Positions 1 to 6,496 of a stretch of DNA of 20,259 nucleotides are shown here, piece by piece. The notes beneath the pieces were generated by a model. That model searched no databases and was not told the DNA's origin. It saw only the letters and a list, made by a program, of their open reading frames with translations. Within the stretch, counting starts at the first letter, position 1. Each line of letters opens with the position of its first letter. The stretch comes from Gammaproteobacteria bacterium RIFCSPHIGHO2_12_FULL_37_34. GTDB taxonomy: Bacteria > Pseudomonadota > Gammaproteobacteria > DSM-16500. The position numbers and the translations under genes were made by a program. The stretch lies in assembly GCA_001801495.1 (NCBI GenBank), contig MGXW01000074.1:1-20259 (forward strand), given 5' to 3'.

Positions 1-77
1 AGTTGTTAGCAGAACCACTACCCGCAAAAAATCCACAAGAGGAGCAACAACCATCGCAAAGCCCAAAGCCACAGTAG
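1..77 (+). CDS. 3' end of an unidentified protein with a Pro/Gln-rich tail (partial)
   Basis: The third forward frame is open from the window edge to a TAG at 75-77. It encodes about 24 residues ending in a Pro/Gln/Glu-rich tail (ending PQEEQQPSQSPKPQ), which looks like a disordered C-terminus. No domain is visible and no function can be assigned. A second frame is also open to a TGA at 95-97 but reads as a less plausible Arg/Thr/Lys-rich peptide. The short length makes this call tentative. Confidence 0.35.
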   Translation, partial: LLAEPLPAKNPQEEQQPSQSPKPQ

Positions 78-114
78 CAGCGCTATCTCATTCATGAGAC
101 AGCCCTAAGCTAAC

Positions 115-143
115 TTGCTTTATCTGCATTTTATCAGCATAAT
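115..143 (+). promoter_or_regulatory. Candidate sigma70 promoter of the fic gene
   Basis: TTGCTT (115-120) and CATAAT (138-143) are separated by 17 bp. The -10 box matches TATAAT at 5 of 6 positions and the -35 box matches TTGACA at 3 of 6. A start about 7 bp downstream would leave a leader of roughly 30 nt before the ATG at 180. A weak Shine-Dalgarno-like AAAGAG lies at 166-171. Confidence 0.45.
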
Positions 144-179
144 GTAGAGGTGGAATAATACAGATAAAGAGCAGTTATT

Positions 180-1280
180 ATGCCGATAAAATTCAAACCC
201 AATTATACTATTACGCCTAAAATAATGAAATGCCTAATGCGCATTGAATCAGCAAAGGAAAAAGTATTTCATTTACCTTTGACTGCTACTGTGCTTAGTT
301 CTTTAAGAGAAACAGCACGTCTTTATACTACTCATTACTCAACGATGATTGAAGGTAATAGGCTTGACCCGAATCAAATTGAGGTGGTTTTAAAACATGA
401 AGGTCATTTCCCTGGACGGGAGCGTGATGAGCATGAAGTTAAAGGTTATTACACTGCTTTAACTCAAGTAGAAAAATGGGCAGTACAAGGTACCCCTATT
501 ACAGAGAAAATGATTCAAACGCTTCATGCACTCGTAATGGCTAATGGAAAGATAAATACCAAACCTACTAAATATAGAGATGGCCAAAATGTTATTCGAG
601 ATGGTAGAACAAGGGCAATTGTCTATATGCCACCAGAAGCTAAAGATGTAAAAGGCTTGATGAGTGGCATGATTACTTGGATGAATAAAAATATTGATTT
701 ACCTTGCCCTGTCGTTGCAGGAATTGCCCATTATCAATTTGCGACTATTCATCCTTATTATGATGGAAATGGCAGAACAGCGAGATTACTCACTACGCTT
801 CTTTTACATTTGGGAGGATATGACTTAAAAGGCCTTTACTCGTTGGAAGAATACTACGCTCGAAATTTAGGCGCATACTATGAAGCGATTAGCATTGGAG
901 AATCACATAATTATTATATGGGACGCGCTGAAGCTGACATTACGAAATGGGTTGAGTATGTTGTTGAGGGAATGGCAGTTTCATTTGAAAATATCTTAAA
1001 ACGTATGAAGGAAGCTAAAGTTCAAGGTTCATTTGATCAAAGTGCTCTGATTAGAAAACTTGATCCTAGGCAACGCAAAGCACTTCAATTATTCCAAGAA
1101 TTTGAAACGATTACCAGTCACCAAATCGGCAATTTCTTTGGATTTAAACCGCGTACCAGTGCAGCACTTTGTGCAAATTGGGTCAAAAGCGGGTTCTTAA
1201 CGATTGTTGATTCATCAAATAAAGGACGAAAATACAAATTATCCACACGATACAAAAAACTGATTGATCACACTATCTAA
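180..1280 (+). CDS. Fic-domain protein (AMPylase type) with N-terminal inhibitory motif and C-terminal winged helix
   Basis: The 366-residue product carries the Fic active-site motif HPYYDGNGRTAR at residues 191-202, with catalytic His191, the acidic residue Asp195 and the anion-hole GNGR. Enzymes with this motif usually transfer AMP from ATP to a Ser, Thr or Tyr of a target protein. Residues 54-59 (STMIEG) fit the (S/T)xxxE(G/N) inhibitory helix of class II Fic proteins, in which the Glu (here Glu58) blocks productive ATP binding, so the enzyme is probably autoinhibited. Residues of about 295-360 look like a winged helix-turn-helix, common in the 360-380 residue Fic family and suggestive of DNA binding or self-regulation. 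There is no separate antitoxin beside it. The gene stands alone with its own promoter, next to repeat elements, so it is probably accessory. The target is unknown. Confidence 0.9.
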   Translation: MPIKFKPNYTITPKIMKCLMRIESAKEKVFHLPLTATVLSSLRETARLYTTHYSTMIEGNRLDPNQIEVVLKHEGHFPGRERDEHEVKGYYTALTQVEKWAVQGTPITEKMIQTLHALVMANGKINTKPTKYRDGQNVIRDGRTRAIVYMPPEAKDVKGLMSGMITWMNKNIDLPCPVVAGIAHYQFATIHPYYDGNGRTARLLTTLLLHLGGYDLKGLYSLEEYYARNLGAYYEAISIGESHNYYMGRAEADITKWVEYVVEGMAVSFENILKRMKEAKVQGSFDQSALIRKLDPRQRKALQLFQEFETITSHQIGNFFGFKPRTSAALCANWVKSGFLTIVDSSNKGRKYKLSTRYKKLIDHTI

Positions 1281-1295
1281 CGTGAGTATCGTCTA

Positions 1296-1422
1296 AGCTA
1301 AGAGCAAGCTTTTGATTTTTTTATTGATAACCACAAAAAACTCATCCCTTTCGGATTTTTTGTTAAAGCAGACATCCTGTCCGCTTTTTATCAACAAAAA
1401 AATCAAAAGCTTGCTCTTAGCT
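1296..1422. repeat. 127-bp structured inverted-repeat element (35-bp outer arms, two inner hairpins)
   Basis: The arms at 1296-1330 and 1388-1422 are complementary over 35 positions with a single mismatch (GATAA against TTATCAAC side, near the inner end). The 57-bp interior holds two smaller hairpins. The first is CAAAAAA (1334-1340) with TTTTTTG (1356-1362), enclosing TCC/GGA. The second is AGCAGACA (1367-1374) with TGTCCGCT (1378-1385), with one mismatch and a TCC loop. The whole could fold as a cloverleaf-like RNA or DNA cruciform. It lies just after the fic stop codon. It may be a MITE or REP-type mobile repeat, or a transcript 3'-end structure. No T-run directly follows the outer stem, so it is not a classic intrinsic terminator. 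No coding potential was accepted inside it. Confidence 0.8.
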
Positions 1423-1453
1423 CCTGACTTCAGCGCCCACACTACAAAGATAA

Positions 1454-1485
1454 ACCCGTTCGCGCCGAGGAGCGTGCGAACGGGT
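1454..1485 (-). repeat. REP-like GC-rich palindrome, possible terminator of the metK-ahcY operon
   Basis: ACCCGTTCGC (1454-1463) and GCGAACGGGT (1476-1485) form a perfect 10-bp stem around a 12-nt loop. Read on the minus strand the stem is followed by TTATCTTTG, a partial T-run, so it could end transcripts coming from ahcY. The GTTCGC-C-GAG core resembles the palindromic repeat family with GTTCGCCCTGAG found scattered in many proteobacterial genomes; that likeness is from memory. Both roles may hold. Confidence 0.55.
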
Positions 1486-1513
1486 CTTAAATCCTGTTCT
1501 TTTCTGATATTTT

Positions 1514-1546
1514 ACCCGACAGGGCTAGGAAGCTCAGGGCGAACGG
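1514..1546 (-). repeat. Degenerate REP-like half-palindrome
   Basis: On the minus strand this begins CCGTTCGCCCTGAGCTT, which matches the first arm of the common CCGTTCGCCCTGAGCTTGTCGAAGG-type repeat as I recall it. The expected second arm has decayed and reads CCTAGCCCTGTCGGG instead. It lies 28 bp from the intact palindrome at 1454-1485, so this is a small cluster of related repeats between fic and ahcY. Confidence 0.5.
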
Positions 1547-1616
1547 ATCCCGCACTACATAATTTATTCCAACTACTTGACAAAATGAATTTAAAGTTAA
1601 ATATGGAGAATGTTCA

Positions 1617-2927
1617 TTAATATCGATAATAATCGGGTTTAAACGGTCCTTTTTTAGAAACATTCAAATAGTTTGCTTGCTCATCAGTTAATTCAGTGAG
1701 CTTAACACCTAGTTTGTCTAAATGTAATCGCGCTACCATCTCATCTAAATGTTTTGGCAAAATATGTACGCCAATGGGGTAGGTTCCAGCACGTCGCCAT
1801 AATTCAATTTGTGCCAACACTTGATTTGTAAATGAAGTAGACATAACAAAACTAGCATGCCCGGTTGCGCAGCCTAAATTAACAAGACGGCCTTCAGCTA
1901 GCACAATAATACGTTTACCATTAGGCAGAACAACATGATCAACTTGTGGTTTAATGTTTTCCCAAGGATATTGGCGTAGAGCAGTCATATCAATTTCAGA
2001 ATCAAAATGGCCAATATTGCATACAATAGCTTGGTCATGCATTTGTAAGATGTGTTGTTTGGTAATGACGTTTACATTTCCTGTTGCAGTAATAAAAATA
2101 TCGGCGCTTGCTGCAGCAGCATCCATAGTCACGACACGATAACCTTCCATGGCAGCTTGTAATGCGCAGATAGGATCAATTTCAGTTATCCATACGGTAG
2201 CGCCGAAAGCGCGTAACGATTGCGCGCAACCTTTACCAACATCACCGTAACCACATACAACAATCACTTTACCGGCAATCATGATATCGGTTGCGCGCTT
2301 AATCCCGTCTACTAATGATTCACGGCAACCATATAAATTATCGAATTTAGATTTTGTGACAGAATCATTCACATTCATCGCAGGCACTTTTAGTGTACCC
2401 TTTTGATGCATATCATATAAACGATGTACGCCGGTTGTGGTTTCTTCCGAAATGCCTTTGACTTCTTTAAGCAGAGAAACATATTTTTGATGCATGACTA
2501 AGGTTAAATCACCGCCATCATCTAAAATCATATTAGGGTGCCAATTATTTGGGCCATTAATCGTTTGCTCAACACACCACCAATACTCTTCTTCAGTTTC
2601 ACCTTTCCAGGCATAAACAGGAATGCCCGCTTCAGCAATAGCAGAAGCAGCATGATCTTGTGTGGAGAAAATATTACAAGAAGCCCAACGTACTTCAGCG
2701 CCAAGCGCAATTAATGTCTCAATCAGAACAGCTGTTTGGATAGTCATATGTAAACAACCGGCAATTTTTGCGCCTTTTAATGGTTGTTTTTCCTTATACA
2801 TTTTACGTAAAGACATGAGTCCCGGCATTTCAGTTTCAGCGATACTAATTTCTTTGCGCCCCCAGTTGGCGAGCTTTAAATCAGCAACTTTGAAATCTCC
2901 CTTAATGGTTTTTAGTGATGCATGCAT
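1617..2927 (-). CDS. ahcY: S-adenosylhomocysteine hydrolase (adenosylhomocysteinase)
   Basis: It reversibly cleaves S-adenosylhomocysteine, the product of SAM-dependent methyl transfer, to adenosine and homocysteine, using bound NAD in the cytoplasm. The 436-residue product has the substrate-pocket segment LHMTIQTA (59-66), CNIFSTQDHAA (84-94), the catalytic stretch NDSVTKSKFDN (187-197), the NAD-binding loop GYGDVGKG (226-233) and the typical KPDYYRY C-terminus. The ATG at 2927 is preferred because AAGGA lies 7 nt upstream and overlaps the metK stop codon; a TTG nine codons earlier lies inside metK and is unlikely. The gap to metK is 10 nt, so the two are almost surely translated from one message. 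It is the last gene of the minus-strand run. Confidence 0.97.
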   Translation of the reverse strand: MHASLKTIKGDFKVADLKLANWGRKEISIAETEMPGLMSLRKMYKEKQPLKGAKIAGCLHMTIQTAVLIETLIALGAEVRWASCNIFSTQDHAASAIAEAGIPVYAWKGETEEEYWWCVEQTINGPNNWHPNMILDDGGDLTLVMHQKYVSLLKEVKGISEETTTGVHRLYDMHQKGTLKVPAMNVNDSVTKSKFDNLYGCRESLVDGIKRATDIMIAGKVIVVCGYGDVGKGCAQSLRAFGATVWITEIDPICALQAAMEGYRVVTMDAAAASADIFITATGNVNVITKQHILQMHDQAIVCNIGHFDSEIDMTALRQYPWENIKPQVDHVVLPNGKRIIVLAEGRLVNLGCATGHASFVMSTSFTNQVLAQIELWRRAGTYPIGVHILPKHLDEMVARLHLDKLGVKLTELTDEQANYLNVSKKGPFKPDYYRY

Positions 2928-2937
2928 GATATTTTCC

Positions 2938-4122
2938 TTAACTATTTGCTGCAATTTTACAAGAAGTATGAGCAGCCTTACTTAATATTTCTGCTTTATC
3001 CGTTTTTTCCCAAGTGACATTTAAGTCTTCACGACCAAAATGTCCGTAGGTAGCTGTTCGACGATAAATGGGCCTTAATAAATCAAGCATAGTGGTAATG
3101 CTATAAGGACGCAAATCGAAATGATCACGAATGAGTTGAGTAATTTCATGATCTGAAATGTTTCCGGTGCCAAATGTATCGACATAAATTGAAATTGGTT
3201 CAGCAATACCAATAGCGTAAGAAATTTGGATTTCGCAGCGATCAGCGATGCCAGCTGCGACAATATTTTTTGCAACATAACGACAAGCATAGGCAGCAGA
3301 ACGATCCACTTTAGAAGGATCTTTACCAGAAAAGCAACCACCACCATGCCTTGCCATGCCACCATATGTGTCTACTATAATCTTGCGACCAGTTAATCCA
3401 CAATCACCTAATGGTCCACCGATGACAAATCGCCCCGTTGGATTGACAAAATATTTTGTGTCTTTACTTAACCATTCATCAGGAAATGCTGGTTTAATAA
3501 TTTCTTCTATCACTGCATCGACCAAATCGATATGACTGATGTCAGGATGATGTTGTGTCGATAATACAACGGTTTTAACGCCGACGGGTTTACTATTGAT
3601 ATAATGGAAGGTCACTTGGCTTTTTGCATCAGGCCTTAACCACGACAGCACACCGTTTTTACGTAATTCAGCTTGGCGTTGCATTAATTGATGCGCATAA
3701 AAAATAGGCGCAGGCATGAGTGTACTGGTTTCATTAGTAGCATAACCAAACATTAAGCCTTGATCGCCTGCTCCTTGGTCATTAGGCGCTAGACGATCAA
3801 CGCCTTGTGCAATATCCGGCGATTGTTTGCCGATAGCAGAAAGAATCGCGCAAGATTCCCAGTCAAAACCAATTTCGGAACTATCATAACCAATATCACG
3901 AACAACATTGCGCGCGATTTGTTCGATGTCTACCCATGCAGAAGTTGAAACTTCACCACCAACTAATACCATGCCAGTTTTAACAAGTGTTTCACAGGCT
4001 ACTCTCGCTCCCGTATCTTGCTCTAATACGGCGTCTAAAATAGCATCAGAAATTTGATCAGCAATTTTATCTGGATGTCCTTCAGAAACTGATTCAGAAG
4101 TAAAAAGAAATTCTTTTTGCAT
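2938..4122 (-). CDS. metK: S-adenosylmethionine synthetase
   Basis: It makes SAM from methionine and ATP. The 394-residue length is normal for the bacterial enzyme. Visible signatures are GHPDK (15-19), GAGDQGLMFGYA (117-128) and GGGCFSGKDPSKVDRS (260-275), where family members more often have Ala at the Cys263 position. The start ATG at 4122 has a strong AAGGAGGG Shine-Dalgarno 7 nt upstream. Only 36 nt separate it from the stop codon of the upstream sugar epimerase, too short for a SAM riboswitch, and no clear promoter is seen there. It therefore appears to be expressed as part of the polysaccharide operon as well as with ahcY. Together MetK and AhcY form the activated-methyl cycle. Confidence 0.98.
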   Translation of the reverse strand: MQKEFLFTSESVSEGHPDKIADQISDAILDAVLEQDTGARVACETLVKTGMVLVGGEVSTSAWVDIEQIARNVVRDIGYDSSEIGFDWESCAILSAIGKQSPDIAQGVDRLAPNDQGAGDQGLMFGYATNETSTLMPAPIFYAHQLMQRQAELRKNGVLSWLRPDAKSQVTFHYINSKPVGVKTVVLSTQHHPDISHIDLVDAVIEEIIKPAFPDEWLSKDTKYFVNPTGRFVIGGPLGDCGLTGRKIIVDTYGGMARHGGGCFSGKDPSKVDRSAAYACRYVAKNIVAAGIADRCEIQISYAIGIAEPISIYVDTFGTGNISDHEITQLIRDHFDLRPYSITTMLDLLRPIYRRTATYGHFGREDLNVTWEKTDKAEILSKAAHTSCKIAANS

Positions 4123-4158
4123 AGGGTATCCCTCCTTAAAATTTGTCCTATTTTATGC

Positions 4159-5142
4159 TCAAACGAGAGCAATGTCATGTGATTCTAGATGTCGTGTAGC
4201 ATGTAATTCCTTAAAGTAGGCAATCGTTTTTTGAATACCGGTATCTAAATCTGTTTGTACTTGCCAAGACAATTCTTTTTTAGCCAAAGAACAATCTAAG
4301 AAGAGGCTGGTTTTTATTGTAGGCTGGGAAAGATCATGTTCTATTATCAATTGCTTACCAGAATGAGCAATAATTTTTTTGACCAACTCTTTAATTGGGA
4401 TTGCTCGACCATAACCACAATGATATAAACGATATCGTTCACGTTGTTTTTGCATAGCTAATTCAACGAAATGAACCAAATCATCTACATATAACAAATC
4501 ACGCTCTTCTTCACCGGTTCCCCATACCACAATTTTATCTGTTGCCATCATTACCTTGGTAATTGTTGCGCCGAAAACATGACTATGTTCTAAATCGAAT
4601 TTATCATGTGGGCCATAAATATTAGAGTGCCTGATGGCTGTAAATTTAGTATCAGAAATACCGGCATAAAATTCGCACATTTTTTCTATATATAATTTAG
4701 TGTGTCCTACGCCAACATAACGCGGATGTAAGGGTTGACTCGCATCAAAATCTGTTTCTTTCAACGCAGTTAAGGCCGATTGATACATGACAGTGCAACT
4801 AAAAAAGATGACATGTTTTATCTTATGCTCAAAGGCTGCACGAAATAGGTAGGAATTCATCACAGCATTATCTGTGACATGAATAAACGGTTTGGTCACA
4901 ATATCTTTTGAACCGGAGGTTGTGGCTGCTGCTTGAATAAGAATATCGATACCCTTTATGACGTGATTGACTTGTTCGGGATGACGTAAATCAGCTTGAT
5001 GCCAAAAAACATTTGGACAATGGTATGGCAGGCGCACGTGGTGTATGGCATGAATTTCTAAATCTTTACGTTTGCTTAATTGTTGAGTGAGATTGCGCCC
5101 GATAAAACCAGTTGCGCCACAAATCAGAACTTTTTGTTTCAT
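4159..5142 (-). CDS. NAD-dependent sugar epimerase/dehydratase (extended SDR)
   Basis: This 327-residue Rossmann protein starts with the dinucleotide-binding motif GATGFIG (9-15). It has the SDR serine region FFSCTVMY (113-120) and the sugar-binding segment RHSNIYGP (171-178). The expected YxxxK catalytic pair is irregular: Lys149 lies in YVGVGHTK (142-149), and the residue four before it is Val145, with the nearest Tyr at 142. The subfamily with Y-x-GVG-x-TK, seen next to GHMP kinases and DegT enzymes in other polysaccharide loci, shares this pattern as far as I recall. The likely role is modifying a nucleotide-activated sugar (epimerisation, dehydration or reduction), but the substrate cannot be read from sequence. 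Start ATG at 5142 has AAGGA 9 nt upstream. The aminotransferase-fold gene ends 49 nt upstream. Confidence 0.88.
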   Translation of the reverse strand: MKQKVLICGATGFIGRNLTQQLSKRKDLEIHAIHHVRLPYHCPNVFWHQADLRHPEQVNHVIKGIDILIQAAATTSGSKDIVTKPFIHVTDNAVMNSYLFRAAFEHKIKHVIFFSCTVMYQSALTALKETDFDASQPLHPRYVGVGHTKLYIEKMCEFYAGISDTKFTAIRHSNIYGPHDKFDLEHSHVFGATITKVMMATDKIVVWGTGEEERDLLYVDDLVHFVELAMQKQRERYRLYHCGYGRAIPIKELVKKIIAHSGKQLIIEHDLSQPTIKTSLFLDCSLAKKELSWQVQTDLDTGIQKTIAYFKELHATRHLESHDIALV

Positions 5143-5191
5143 GATACGTTTTCCTTTTTATAGCATAAACCCTGCCGCTTGGCTGTTGGAC

Positions 5192-6496
5192 CTATCCGGT
5201 CATTTTATCTTTATTCATCCAGCCTTCAATAAAAGAATCAAATGTGTCGGCAATATATTTTCTCGCGCCTTGATCGATAGCGTGATGACAAGGAAATGCG
5301 AAACCTTTGCGCATTACTATATCAGCCTGAGATAAATCACCGACAACACGGTGTTGATAAAGTTTAAATGCGGGGTGACGTGCCATGTTACCAGCAATAA
5401 TGGGTCGTGTTTCTATTCCTTTTTTTTGTAGATAGGATGTAATATCTTTTACACTGAATGGGGCTTTATCTTTTAGAATAACTGGAAAACCGAACCACAC
5501 GTGTTTGCCTTTTGGTGTTTCTTGTTGACACTGAAAAAATTCATCGTATTGTGATAGATGATTTAAGAAGAAAGTAGCAGCTTCACGCCGCTTTACAATA
5601 AACGAATCTAATTTAGGTAATTGTAATTGACCCATCGCAGCATTTACTTCGGTTGGGCGCAAATTGTATCCTACGTTAATAAAAATAAAACGGGGATCAA
5701 TGTCAGGATATAAATTAATATATTTTTGATGTTCATCCGCCTCTCGGGACCAGCCATGAGCGCGCAAAATTCGCATGGTTTCTGTTAAATTGAAGTTATT
5801 GGTAACAGATATGCCACCTTCCATGGTGCTAATGTGGTGTGAAAAGAAAAAACTAAAATTACCAATATCACCAAAACCACCAACAGATTTTTCGTTATAA
5901 GTTGCACCCATAGCCTCACAACTATCTTCAATCACAAACAAATCATGTTTTTTTGCAAATGCCATAATAGCATCCATATTACAAGGGTTACCATATACGT
6001 GAACGACAATAATCGCTCGTGTTTTAGGAGACAGCGCAGCTTCGAGTTTATTCAGGTCAAGATTTAAATCGTGCAGATGGCAATCAACCATCACCGGAAT
6101 CAATTGATGTTGAATAATAGGCCAAATGGTGGTTGACCAGGATAAAGCAGGCACAATGACTTCATCACCAGGCGTAAGATGATGAGGCGTAACAGGATTA
6201 GTAAGTGCAGCAATTGCTAATAAATTTGCTGATGATCCTGAATTAGACATCACGCTGTAGAGGATGTTTGTATAATGAGCATATTGTGCTTCAAAAGCGC
6301 GTACTTTTTTGCCCATAGTAGTAAATGTTGAAAGCATGGTTTGAACGGCAGCGAATACTTCTTCACCATTGATAGTTGGTTCATGCAATTTGATAAGTGG
6401 CTGTTCCGGATGAAATGAAAAGTCAAAGTGTTTATCGCAATAGTCGCAAATAAGAGAATGAATGGTGTTGAGTAATGCTTGTTTGTTTTTTTTCAT
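5192..6496 (-). CDS. DegT/DnrJ/EryC1-fold PLP enzyme of the His-variant (3-dehydratase) type
   Basis: The 434-residue protein has the DegT family layout: SGSSANLLA (86-94), PGDEVIVPALSWSTT (109-123), VIEDSCEA (188-195) with Asp191 expected to bind the PLP ring nitrogen, and GYNLRPTE (276-283). Where aminotransferases carry the PLP-binding lysine, it reads SFFFSHHISTMEGG (215-228), with His220 in the lysine place. The same substitution defines the sugar 3-dehydratases ColD (GDP-4-keto-6-deoxymannose) and E1/RfbH (CDP-4-keto-6-deoxyglucose). The cysteine-rich iron-sulfur segment of E1 is absent after RAHGWSR (245-251), which favours a ColD-like mechanism. The predicted role is making a 3-deoxy sugar nucleotide; the substrate is unknown. 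ATG 6496 overlaps the kinase stop (ATGA) and has GGAG 8 nt upstream. Confidence 0.88.
   Translation of the reverse strand: MKKNKQALLNTIHSLICDYCDKHFDFSFHPEQPLIKLHEPTINGEEVFAAVQTMLSTFTTMGKKVRAFEAQYAHYTNILYSVMSNSGSSANLLAIAALTNPVTPHHLTPGDEVIVPALSWSTTIWPIIQHQLIPVMVDCHLHDLNLDLNKLEAALSPKTRAIIVVHVYGNPCNMDAIMAFAKKHDLFVIEDSCEAMGATYNEKSVGGFGDIGNFSFFFSHHISTMEGGISVTNNFNLTETMRILRAHGWSREADEHQKYINLYPDIDPRFIFINVGYNLRPTEVNAAMGQLQLPKLDSFIVKRREAATFFLNHLSQYDEFFQCQQETPKGKHVWFGFPVILKDKAPFSVKDITSYLQKKGIETRPIIAGNMARHPAFKLYQHRVVGDLSQADIVMRKGFAFPCHHAIDQGARKYIADTFDSFIEGWMNKDKMTG

Noticed and set aside
1296..1422. Integron attC-like site
   Set aside because: Size and folding are suggestive, but the conserved core GTTRRRY/RYYYAAC ends are not present and no integrase is nearby.
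1312..1620. A 102-codon plus-strand ORF between fic and ahcY
   Set aside because: It runs through the 127-bp inverted repeat and the REP-like palindromes, has no ribosome-binding site, and its peptide has no domain-like character.
2928..2954. TTG start that would lengthen ahcY by nine codons
   Set aside because: It lies inside metK and has no ribosome-binding site, while ATG 2927 has AAGGA at 7 nt.
4123..4158. Possible SAM riboswitch ahead of metK
   Set aside because: The gap is only 36 nt and shows no stem-loop array; it is taken up largely by the Shine-Dalgarno region.
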